64,000 nt of DNA, taken from positions 3,286,001-3,350,000 of the forward strand of contig NC_045148.1 in NCBI RefSeq assembly GCF_008831285.2, read 5' to 3'. The notes beneath the pieces are model-generated. The model was not told where the DNA came from. It worked only from the letters and a program-made list of their open reading frames with translations, and did not search any database. Of this stretch, positions 12,101-24,100 are shown piece by piece. The translations under genes and the position numbers were made by a program. This DNA is from Nymphaea colorata. Taxonomy: Eukaryota; Streptophyta; Magnoliopsida; Nymphaeales; Nymphaeaceae. Position 1 is the stretch's first letter, and the number at the start of each line of letters is the position of its first letter.

Positions 12101-15100
12101 TTGATCATTTTCCCCTGTAAGAACAATATCATCCACGTAGACAATCAATATCACAAGTCCTGCTGAGCCTCGCTTGATAAACAATGAGTGATCAAGTTGG
12201 GATCGGCTAAATCCACACTTAGATAACACTTCAGTAAGCTTTTGGAACCATGCACGGGGACTCTGTTTGAGTCCATAAATAGCCTTCTTTAACTTGCATA
12301 CCTTGGAACACTCCCCTTGTCGCTCAAAACCAGGTGGTTGCTGCATATAAACAATTTCAGAAAGGTCTCCATACAGAAAGGCATTTTTGACATCCAATTG
12401 AAAAAGAGGCCACTCTCGTTGGACAGCAAGAGAGATAATCAAGCGAATAGTGCCCAACCGGGCCACAGGCGAAAAGGTCTCAAAGAAGTCAACACCATAA
12501 GTCTGAGTATAACCTTTTGCGACAAGACGGGCCTTGAACCTTTCAACTGACCCATCAGAATGATACTTGATGGTGAATACCCATCGTGAGCCAACCACAT
12601 CACAGCGTGTTGGGGGGTCTACCAAATCCCAAGTCTCCCGAGAAAGAAGAGCATCCATTTCCTCCTGCATAGCTTGTCGCCAACGTGGATCTAACAGGGC
12701 GTGATGGTGCGAGGACGGGATAGCATGACTAGATAAAGCTTGATCAAACTGTACTAAGTGTGTACTCAGATGAGCAGTAGAGACAGAATTAGATATAGAA
12801 TGTAAGGTACACTGTCGCTTGCCCTTGCGAATAGCAATAGGGAGATCTGCTGCAGAATAGTCATCAGTCAAACCTGAGTCAGTCTTATCAGTAGAGCTTA
12901 CCTCTTGAGACGATGCTGGTGGACGGTTGAGAGAGGGACCTAGACGACGAGTGTAAACCAACGGAGGCTCAAGAAAACGTTCATGTGACCTAGGTTGAGA
13001 TGATGGAAATGACTCAAGTGACACTGGTGGAATAGGAAGAGGTATAGGTGCATGCATCTCAGATGAAGAGGGACTTGACGGAGGGAAATAAGGACGAGAC
13101 TCAAAGAAGGTAACATCCGCACTGATAATGTCTTTCTTGGTCACAGGATCAAAGCATTTGTATCCCTTTTGATTAGCTGAATAGCCAATAAAGATACATT
13201 TGATAGCTTGGGCAGCCAGTTTGCTTTTGTTCGGGCCTAAGATATGTGCGAAGCAAGTGCATCCAAAAACTTTGGGAGGTAAATGAAATAATGAACGCCC
13301 TGGATATAGAATTTGAATTGGAATACGGTCTTGAATGGAGGAAGAGGGTAATCTATTAATGAGGTAACACGCAGTAAGGATAGCATCACCCCAAAAATAG
13401 GCAGGCATGTGAGAATGTAACATGAGGGTACGAGCTACGTTTAGGAGTTGCCGATGTTTGCGTTCGGCTACACCATTCTGTTGGGACGTATGTGGACAAG
13501 TATATTGAGGTCGAATTCCATGGTCGGCATAAAACTGAAGTAGAATGGAAGACTTGAATTCAAGAGCATTATCAGTGCGAATATTTTTGACAATGAATCC
13601 AAACTGAGTTTTTATTTCCTTGATAAATTTTTAAAGAATACATATGACTTCAGATCTTTCCCTTAACAAGAAAACCCAACTGACTCTAGTAAAATCATCA
13701 ACTAGAACAAGATAATATCGAAAACATGATCGAAAAGGAACCCGACTAGGACCCCATACATCCACATGAATGAGATCAAAAGGACTCTGACTCGATGGAC
13801 TCTGACTCGAAGGAAAGTTGCTCCGTGTATGCTTGCCCAACTGGCAGGCATCACATAAGAAGGACTCTGATGCAGAAATGTCTGGAAACATGCGACGAAG
13901 TTTTGGTACGGAAGGATGACCCAATCTGAGATGCCATTGGAAGGGAGAAGGCTTGGAAGGGACTGAAGATGCAGCAACATCAACTGGGATTGACAAAAAA
14001 TAAAGGCCCTCACGCTCATGGCCGCCTCCAATCATCTTCCCAGTTGGTAAGTCCTGAAAAGAACAAGAGTCAGATTCAAAAATGACTTTACATTGTAAGT
14101 CGATAGCTAGCTGCTTCACAGATATCAAATTAACAGGAAACTGAGGTGCATATAGCACATGTGTAATAGTGCCTAAATGTGGAAGATAAATATCACCGCT
14201 ACCCAAAACAGGGGACAACTTGCCATCAGCCAGCTTAACATACTGTGGTGTAGAAAATCTGACAAATGATGAAAAATTTTGTGGTTGATTACAACAATGT
14301 CTAGAAGCGCCCGAGTCTATCATCCATGTCATACCTGGATCAGCAGTAGGAGCACCAACAGAGAATGCTGAATCTACAACAACAGCATTGGTAGATGTAG
14401 AGGCAGATGTAGAGCCAGACCTCTGAGCAAGAACACGATCATATTCATCCTTACTTAGGTTAAGAGAATATGACATAGATATAGAAGGATCAGTAGAAGA
14501 CTCAACCATAGATATTGTTGCCTTTGAATGAGTTGCCTGGGATGAAGAAGGACCTCTGCTTGTGGTGATTCTACCTCCACCACGTCCAGAGGAAACATTA
14601 GACCTGAGGTGAGGATGTTTGTCCCAACAACGGTCCTCTAGATGACCAATTTTGCCACAATAAGAGCACTGAAATCTGCCACGTCCAGCACCACGGCCTG
14701 TACCACGCCCCCTAGTGCCTCCAAAAGAACTAGGGCCCCGTCCTCCTGATATCACAAGTGCAGAGACTGGTATGTCATGCGTAGTCTGAGAAAGAGTGGC
14801 TGCAAAGCGACTCAGCCTATTATACGTGTCTGCTAAATCTGGAAGTTCACTGCCTGTTAGAATTTGAGACTTTGCCACAGAGTATTCTGAAGATAGGCCA
14901 GATAAGAACTTTGCCACCATACCAGTCTCAACGTGTGATGCATAACAATGCTGGCAAGGTGGGCGAAGAGCCTTTAACCGTTCATATGCAGCAGTCAAAG
15001 TAGCAAAATATTGAGATAGGTCCTGATCCCCTTGTCGAATGTTGCATAACTCCTCTTCTAGTTGTAGGATCTTGATTACATTAGTGGCATGCGAGTATGT

Positions 15101-18100
15101 CTTTCTCAAGAAAGACCACATATCATTGGCCTTGGTATAATATGCAATAGTTGGGGCTATATGAGACTCCACACTATTCATAATCCAAGACATAACAATA
15201 TAATTATCTTCATCCCACGCAGCATATATTCCTTTTTTCTCAATAGGTTCATCCTCCTCAAGAATATATTTCTTCCTATGACCAGCCACCGACATTATGA
15301 ATACCCTAGACCATATTTCATAATTTGAGCCATTAAGTTTCATCGTGGTTCCATAAGAGAATGAATTCCCAGCCATCTTGTAGTCAGTAGACCCTTCAGA
15401 TTTACTGTTTTCAGCCATAGTAAATAAAGAAGACCAGATTGACGCAAACGTTTAAAGAAGGAGGGCTAGGAAATTACTGTCACTTCAGATCTGATTTAGC
15501 CGATGACAAAAAAACAAGAATGAACTCCCAACGACTGAAGACTGTTGCTCCCAACGACTGAAGACTGCTGCCACTTATAACAGCAGCTAGTTCTCATAAA
15601 ACTTCCTGTCCACGTGTCAAAGAAATCCACGAAATCAAACAAAAACTTGTACTAAGGATCAGCAACAGTCCTCACGCAGCCTTTCTTTACTGAATTTGTA
15701 TCCACGATCTATAGAAAAAATCTGATCATATTCAAAAAACTGAATTTATAAGCAGCACATAGACTCCACAAAGCATCCACAACACCTCACGCAGCTTGAC
15801 TTTACCGAAACTGTATTTACGATCATCACAAACCACAGCGTCACACGTCACGCTGCATCCACAATAGTCTCTTCATACGACCAATATGAGGATCTGATCA
15901 CGCCTTCCACATAGGCGTGATCAGGTCCTCCTTCTCACGGCACGCCCAACCCCTATTCCCTCACTGTCTCCTTATTGGGTGATAAGAGGGAATAAGGAGT
16001 AGCGGTGACAAGGGAGAGAACGAGAGAAAAAAAAAAGGAACGAACTCACTTGGCTGTTCGTCGGAGAAGATGGTGATCGCCAGAGAAGGTCACCGAAAAG
16101 TGCACTCTGCCGTCGACGCCCACACCCGCTCTGATACCATGTTACGAGAGAGAGAGAGAGGCAGCAAAAAAGTTGTCTTGCATTACTTGACCCTAATCTC
16201 TATTAAGAGATTAGGGTTAGGGAAAATTACAAGAGAAGTCCACTACAAGTAACAAAACATTTAAAGAGACCTTCCCTAACTTCCTAATATTTCAGAAAAC
16301 CCTTTTTTTTGTATCTTTAACATCCCTCTTATCACCCAATAAGGAGACGGTGAAGGAATAGGGGTTGGGCGTGCCGTGTGGAGGAGGACCTGATCACGCC
16401 TATGTGGAAGGCGTGATCAGATCCTCATATTGGTCGTATGAAGCAGACTGTTGTGGGTGCAGTGTGACTTCTGACGCTGTGGTTTGTGGTGTTCGTGGAT
16501 GCTACTTCAACGGTGATTGGAACTTCATGTTCATCGTGTGAAGCAAAGTGTTGTGGATGCTTTGTGAAGTCTATATGCTGCCTATAAACTCAGTTTTGAT
16601 ATGATCAGAATTTTTCTATAGATCGTGGATACAAATTCAGTACAGTAAGGCTGCGTGAGGACTGCTGCTGATCCTTAGTACAAGATTTTTTTTTATTTTG
16701 TGGATTCCTTTGACACGTGGACAGGAAGTTTTTATGAGAACCAGCTGCTGTTATAAGTCATTATAAGTCATTATAAGTCGTTATAAGTCGCAGCAGTCTT
16801 CAGTCCTAGCCCTCTTTCTTTAAACTTGTGCGTCAATCTGGTCTTCTTTATTTACTATGGCTGAAAACAGTAAATCTGAAGGGTCTACTGACTACAAGAT
16901 GGCTGGGAATTCCTTCTCTTATGCAACCACGATTAAACTTAATGGCTCAAATTATGAAATATGATCTAGGGTATTCATAATGTCGGTGGCTGGTCATAGG
17001 AAGAAATATATTCTTGAGGAGGATGAACCTATTGAGAAAAAAGGGATATATGCTGCGTGAGATGAAGATAATTATATTGTTATGTCTTGGATTATGAATA
17101 GTGTGGAGTCTCATATTGCCCCAACTATTGCATATTATACCAAGGCCAAGGATATGTGGTCCTTCTTAAGAAAGACATACTCGCATGCCACTAATGTAAT
17201 CAAAATCCTACAACTAGAAGAGGAGTTATGCAACATTCGACAAGGGATAAGGACCTATGTCAATATTTTGCTACATTGGCTGCTGCATATGAACGGTTAA
17301 AGGCTCTTCGTCCACCTTGCCAGCATTGTTATGCATCACACATTGAGACTGGTATGGTGGCGAAGTTCCTATCTGGCCTATCTTCAGAATACTCTGTGGC
17401 AAAGTCTCAAATTCTAACAGGCAGTGAACTTCCAGATTTAGCAGACACGTATAATCGGCTGAGTCGTTTTGCAGCCACTCTTTCTCAGACTACGCATGAC
17501 ACACCAGTCTCTGCACTTGTGATATCGGGAGGACGGGGCCCTAGTTCTTTTGGAGGCACTAGGGGACGTGGTACATGCCGTGGTGCAGGACGTGGCAGAT
17601 TTCAGTGCTCTTATTGTGGCAAAATTGGTCATCTAGAGGATCGTTGTTGGGACAAACATCCTCACCTCAGGTCTAATTTTTCCTCTGGACGTGGTGGAGG
17701 TAGAATCGCCACAAGCAAAGGGCCTTCTTCATCCCAAGCAACTCATTCAAAGGCAACAATATCTATGGTTGAGTGTTCTACTGATCCTTCTATATCTATG
17801 TCATATTCTCTTAACTTAAGGATGAATATGATCATGTTCTTGCTTAGAGGTCTGCCTCTACATCTACCTCTATATCTACCAATGCTACTGTTATAGATTC
17901 AACATTCTCTGTTGGTGCTCCTACTGCTGATCCAGGTATGACATGGATGATAGACTCGGGCGCTTCTAGAGGTAAGTTCCACTGATAAGACTGACTCAGG
18001 TTTAAGTGATGACCATTTTGCAGCAGATCTCCCTATTGCTATTCGCAAGGGCAAGCGACAGTGCACCTTACATCCTATATCTAATTTTGTCTCTACTGCT

Positions 18101-21100
18101 CATCTGAATACAAGTTTAGTACAGTTTGATCAAGCTCTATCTAGTCATGTTATCCCGTCCTCGCACCATCACGCCTTGTTAGATCCACGTTGGCGACAAG
18201 CTATGCAGGAGGAAATGGATGTTCTTCTTTCTCGGGAGACTTGGGATTTGATAGACCCCCCACACACTGTGATGTGGTTGGATCACGATGGGTATTCACC
18301 ATCAAGTATCATTCTGATGGTTCAGTTGAAAGGTTCAAGGCCCGTCTTGTCGCAAAAGGGTATACTCAGACTTATGGTGTTGACTTCTTTGAGACTTTTT
18401 CGCCTGTGGCCCGGTTGGGCACTATTCGACTGATTATATCTCTTGTTGTCCAACGAGAGTGGCCTCTTTTTCAATTGGATGTAAAAAATGTCTTTCTGTA
18501 TGGAGACCTTTCTGAAATCGTCTATATGCAGCAACCACCTGGTTTTGAGCGACAGGGGGAGTGTTCCAATGTATGCAAATTAAAGAAGGCTATTTATGGA
18601 CTTAAACAGAGTCCCCGTGCATGGTTTCAGAAACTTACTGAAGTGTTATCTAAGTGTGGATTTCGCCGATCTCAGCTTGATCGCTCATTGTTTATCAAGC
18701 GAGGCTCAGCAGGACTTGTGATATTGATTGTCTACGTGGATGATATTGTTCTTACAGGGGAAAATGATCAAGAAATACTCTCCCCTTGTTCTAAAGGAAG
18801 AGGTATACATGGAACAACCCCCAGGTTATGCTACCAATGATCCAACTCAGTGGGTGTGCAAATTACAAAAATCGTTGTATGGGCTTAAGCAAGCATCTCG
18901 CTCATGGTTCGATAGATTTTCTTTTTATATACAGCAGACTGGTTTTCTCCGAAGTTCACTTGATCATTCTTTATTCATATATCATGCGGGTGAAGTTACC
19001 ACTTGGCTACTCATATATGTAGATGACATACTTCTTATTGGAAATTCTTCATGTCATATATCTCATGTTAAGGAGGTATTGAAACAAGAATTCAAGATGA
19101 AGGATCTCGGCGAACTACGGTATTTCTTGGGTGTTGAGCTTGATAGAAAAGGTGACACATTAACTCTTACGCAGCATAAATATACTCTTGATATTCTGGA
19201 TAGAGTAGGTATGACAAATTGCAAGCCCATAAATACTCCTAGTGTTTTCAACACAAAATTGAATGTCTTTGATGGGAGTGATGCATATTCAAATCCTAGT
19301 TTCTATCGGAGTATAGTTGGCATGCTACAATATCTCACCTTTACACGTCTAGACATAGTGTATGCAGTGAATCAAGTATCTCAGTTTATGCATGCACCCA
19401 CAGAAGGGCATATGGATGCTACCAAACGCATTTTGCGTTACCTTAAGGCTACTCTTGGGGATGGACTCATTTACACAAGACAGTCAACTATTTTGAATGG
19501 ACATAACATTTCCACCTACATTGATGCAGATTGGGCAGGTGATCCAGACGATCAGTTTCAGGTTATTGTGTCTTCCTTGATTCCAATCTTATTTGTTGGA
19601 GTAGCCGAAAACAACGTGCAGTTGCCAGATCCAGCACTGAGGCAGAATATAGGGCAATAGCTGCAGGCACAGCTGAAGCCTCATGGTTACGTCATCTGCT
19701 TGGGGAACTCTCCCTTCCCATTGCTCAGTCATCTTTATTCTGTGACAATCAAAGTGCGATCAAGATTGCTTTCAATCATGTTCTACATAATCGCACTAAG
19801 CATATGATCAACACTTCATTCGTCAAAAGGTCGAGGAAGCCGAGATCGTTCCTACTTATATAGCCACGTCTCAACAAGTAGCTGATCTTTTTACCAAGAG
19901 GCTCACAGGGCACCATTTCTGGGAATTGAAGAACAAGTTGTGCATGATCAAACCTCTGCACAACTTGAGGGGGGCTGTTAAGATTGTACAAATTGGATCG
20001 GGTCTACAGACCCGATCCATCTTGCCCATATACCTAAATATAATGGGCGGTGGCATACTTGTAAATACTTGTTGTTTTCTGTATTTACTTGTAGCATACA
20101 TTAGGTTATATTAATGACAAGGAGGAAGGGGCCACGGTTGCTGCCCTCTTTTCTTCTCTCTCTCTATTGCACGTGCAGTCACCTCCTCTTCTTCTCTTCT
20201 CGCATCTACAAAGGATTCAATCCAGTGGTTTGGCGTAATATCTCAAAATCTTACACATTGGCCATCTCAAAGACTTCAAAATTAGAAGGTTTCTTCCCAC
20301 TAGAGTTTTGTTTCCGGTTATGTTTTTTCTCTGGATGAAGATCCCAACAAAACTCAATAGTATGACCAGTCTTCGAGGCCGCCTAAGAACACAAACATCA
20401 TGTTCTTTCATTCCTTGGTCCAATATAGGGTCTCTGGTCTAGAGGACAGCTCCAAACATCATCAATATAATAGTCTAATTCTTCCCACTTAGACTTCAAG
20501 GCAGCATAAAAGTCAGCAACTGACCTATCCCTTTGGCACAGAGGATATACTTCTTTCATCAACTGATACATACGAACATCTTTTTTCTTTTGACCATACA
20601 TCTGCTCTAAGATTGCCCACGTCTTAGAAGGATAAGGGGCTGAATATCCGAAGCCGCTGAATTGACAATCTAAGTTTTAACCTGATTGTCCTCAAGGAAC
20701 CATGTGTCCCATGCTGGATTTGTTTCATGTGGTTTAGCCTTTCTTCCATTGATATAGGCAATCTGTCCATGACCGGCGATTCCCATAGTAATGGACGCGG
20801 ACCAGCGCATATAATTATCCATGATAAGTCTAATAGTAGGGACTTGAACCGGAATATTTTCAGTTTTGGAGACCCCGATATCAACTCGGTTACTAACAAC
20901 CGATGAATCTGATTCAGCCATCACAATGTAGTAAGTACGCCACATGAGGAAACAATGGCAAAGGCTATTGCACGCAACGGTGCAAACAGCAGCACACAAG
21001 GTTCCTCATGCAACAACTGAACAAACGGCTCGGGCAACAATTGGACAAACGGCAGAATTGCAGGTGACGGTGCCTGTGCAGCTCGAGCGACGCCCACAGT

Positions 21101-24100
21101 ACTCAGGCAACAACTGAACAAACGACAGCGGCTGCACAACTTGAGCAACGGTGACAGAAGGCTCGAGCGATGCAGCTTGAGCGACGGCCACAGAACGCTT
21201 GGGTGATCCAGGCAACAATGGCAGCAGGATCAGGCGACACAGGCAATAGAAGGCTCGGGCAACGCAAGCAACAACTGCAGCTCAAACGACGGTGGCAAAA
21301 GTGCAAGTGGCGGCAGAAGCTCAGGCGACGACAACAGGGTCCCGGTGACAACAATGGTAGCTGAGGACTACACTGTGCGCGGGTTGACGACAGGAAAAAC
21401 AGACGATCCCATACGTGGTGCTCAGACAAGCTGCAGCACGAGTGACGCCATCTGTGGTGACGAGGGGAAACAGCAACCGAGCGATGGCGGACGGTTGGCG
21501 ACTACAGGAAATCCCAAAAAGGGCCACGCATGATCAACACCAGTGATGGACGGATTCACGCCCAAAAATAAGCTCAGAAATTTGTCGCTTTGATACCATG
21601 TAGAAACAAAGCACCACACACGATGTAACGTGGAAAAATCCCTCAAGAATGAAAGTAAGAAACCATGTGAGATGAGAAGGTAGTGGACGATGCTCACTAG
21701 CTGCCACCACACCCTTTCTCTCTCTTAAACTTCATTCACAATAAAAAAATAGGGTTACTCAGTCACGGGTCAGGTCTAGACCCAAAGCCGACCTAGTCAT
21801 ACAGTCGTCAACAACCACAACTACCATTACACATCAGCTTCAAGTTTCATGAAATGACTTCAATGGTAAACATGGTATGTTGTCACTTCAGTTGGCATGT
21901 CTTGCTGACAAAGCTGCCGAGTGCAGGTAAGCCTTCTTCCTTACCCCCTCTTAATCCTTTTAAATCGATGTCTGATCTGCCGATGGATAAGGTGGGGCTG
22001 AAAGGGCTATCAAGGAGCTCAGGGAGAGATTTCTCCTTCTCTGCGTCTCAAGGAGGAATCAAGAAGGATTCTACTCCTGTCACATACAGGGGCAGGAAAG
22101 GAAGGGGCAAAGGTAACTTGAGTACTCCTACCAGCAAGACAGGTTTCGGCGCTGGAAAAGTGGAGGAATCCCAATCTGTGCGCACCCCTCTGGCAACAAA
22201 GAACTCAGCCTTGGCAGGCCCAGAAGTCTCGATCAGAGTTACCAGAAAGAGGAAGGCTAAAGGGAACTTGGACTGAGACAAAGAGTTACTTATTGAATTG
22301 AAATCCACATGAAAATCAACCAATACAATCCTCGTTAGGACTGCCTTAGAGGAAAAGATATAACGACACATGATCTTATTATCAAATGAAATGACATCCA
22401 AATTTACCAGCCTTGAGTAAGCCTTAGAAAGTTTCATTTATAGATTACCTTCGACCAGTACACCCATAGTTTCATAGTCGATGTTGGAGATACAATCAGA
22501 TTTTATTCCTTTTACGCTAGACTCCGCATTTTCGTTACTTTGGGATGTCTCAAGCAAACAGAATTTGCCATTTTCCCAAACACATTGTAGTGCAAGAAAC
22601 TCTTTATTTGCTGAGTAAAAGTCTCTGAAGACCTACATATGAAGAAAGGATAAGTATAACATCTTGCGAATATGATAAACAACAGACTAGAAAAGAAGCT
22701 AATTCTTCTAAAAGTCATAAACAGAGAAAATACCTAACTTGCCATAGAAAGTGAAAGAATTCACTGCTAAGCACCGTACTCAAATTGGAACTATTATATA
22801 AAAATGAATGAGAAAAATAACTTTTATGCAGGCATTACAGTCAGACACCATCTACCTATGGAGAGAGAGTTAACCAGATCTGAAGACAAATATCATGTGA
22901 TTATACATGACTTCAACCCAGTTTGGACTTCCAACAACAGTTAGGTGTTGAGAAGGCTCTACAACATGGTTGCTAAAGCACAAAGACATTGCAAAATGAC
23001 ATTGAATCTGAATTGAATTTTTTTTCATGCAAGTAGACCATATTGAAATGCCTCATGTAATGGAGTAGATTAGCAATTTATGAAAACCTTAGTATCTAAA
23101 CTTAACTTCTGACATGGTGCAGATATTTGCACATTCTTTATGCTATACATAAATATGGTGAATGGATGGTTGAGTATTTAGAACTTAATGTAATGATAAC
23201 GATGGCATTTCAAAGGTGAAAAGAAAATGTTCATGAAAATAACTGTGAAACCTTAAAAAAAAAAAAAAAAGTTTGCCAATTGACAAACTTGAAGATTGCA
23301 CTTCATGGTATATCCACGTTGAAGTAATTCTGTCAAGAACAAAATTCCTCTGGCCAAATCATGAGGCTACCCCTAAGGACTTGAAAATTCTTGTTCCACA
23401 GGAGCACGCTTAATCTTTCTTGTTAGAAAAGGTTTGAAATGATGGACAGTCAAGAAATCAAGAACCAATGAGTGAAGAGTTTCATCTCTTTGGCTTTAAG
23501 CAAAATACTTTTAAAGCATGGAAATGGATATGATAGATAACCTTTTCATTATTCCTTTATTAACCTTAACTCTGTCTGCTATGATAATTCTCTAAAACTC
23601 ACCCCAGTGAAAAGAACTTAGCTTTTCGAAGAAGCTACATCTCAGGAATCACTGCAGAATTTCAAAATCAATTTGAGGCTTCTAACTTGTACTACTATTT
23701 AACAAGAAGTGCATAACATGTAAATGTTCCTAGCCAAGAAAGGTTTAATTTCGCTGTACCTTGTACTACTTTGGACACATAACCTGCGACACTTTGAAAC
23801 AATGTTGTAAAAAGCGTATCGTAAGTCATATCGTTCCGGCTTTAAGATACGCCCTATCGTAACGTATCGTAACCGTATCGTAAATTGTTTTAATAAATCA
23901 GAAAAAATAGGAAAAAAATCGAAAAATTCATAAAAAATCAGTAAAAAACAAGAATAAATGAATAATATGTTCTTCACAAAAAACATGTTTTACAGAATGA
24001 TAAATTTATTATTGCTATAAAGTTACGGTTCATCATTTGTAAACATCAAAATTCATAACAATATCAATCTAGAAAGCACAACAAGTCAACAATTACATAA

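Larger units (their letters stand above)
10996..16322 (-). mobile_element. Copia element 1, nearly intact full-length LTR retrotransposon
   Basis: The 5327-bp element has 183-bp LTRs at both ends (3' LTR 10996-11178, 5' LTR 16140-16322) differing at a single C/T in the CCCC/T-run. It is flanked by the 5-bp duplication TCCCT (10991-10995 and 16323-16327). It has a perfect iMet primer site, a polypurine tract and one long gag-pol frame broken by one stop. It is inserted in reverse orientation in the leader of element 2, inside NEPRO-like intron 7 and sense to that gene. Confidence 0.95.
14301..17972. repeat. Large inverted repeat, about 1.65-kb arms and 331-bp loop
   Basis: Arm A (14301-15991, element 1) and arm B (16323-17972, element 2) are leader-gag-protease copies in opposite orientation. 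The loop (15992-16322) holds the start of element 1's leader and its 5' LTR. The match can be followed by eye through the GATAAGAGGGAATAAGG leader, the gag start, the CCHC knuckle and the protease motif. Weaker pairing continues between 18000-18770 and about 12100-12900. Confidence 0.85.
10667..18779 (+). mobile_element. Copia element 2, 5' part, interrupted by element 1
   Basis: The 5' LTR is 10667-10835, then a degenerate primer binding site, then leader to 10995. It resumes at 16323 with leader, gag (ATG 16857), protease motif and a reverse transcriptase half ending near 18779. Joining 10995 to 16328 reproduces the leader order of element 1, confirming the interruption. Integrase is deleted at about 17970, where MIDSGASR jumps to the linker before RT. 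Stops and a frameshift interrupt gag. No 3' LTR is present. Confidence 0.85.
18780..20255 (+). mobile_element. Copia element 3, 3' half fused to element 2
   Basis: The sequence starts abruptly in RT of a different copia family (KEEVYMEQPPGYATNDPTQW, YVDDILLIGNS) and runs through RNase H (DADWAGDPDD, then frameshifted) to a purine tract (TTGAGGGGGGC) and an LTR at 19976-20255. Because the junction repeats an RT portion already present in element 2, it is an illegitimate join, not a homologous crossover. Confidence 0.8.
20256..21831 (-). mobile_element. Truncated copia of a third family: LTR, primer site, leader and gag
   Basis: On the - strand, an LTR occupies about 21831-21599 (end CTTTGTTTCTACA). 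A primer site TGGTATCAAAGC (21587-21598) and a repetitive leader precede gag at 20921 (MAESDSSVVSNRVDIGV). gag is broken between about 20640 and 20600 into fragments including IMDNYMRWSASITMG, MYGQKKKDVRMYQLMKEVY and KTGHTIEFCW. Protease, pol and the 3' LTR are missing; the element ends against element 3. Confidence 0.75.

Noticed and set aside
12317-12550. + strand frame inside element 1
   Set aside because: Shadow of reverse transcriptase on the opposite strand.
21006-21429. Cys/Ser/Ala-rich frames on the - strand
   Set aside because: They fall in the repetitive leader of a truncated copia element and repeat short motifs in several frames.
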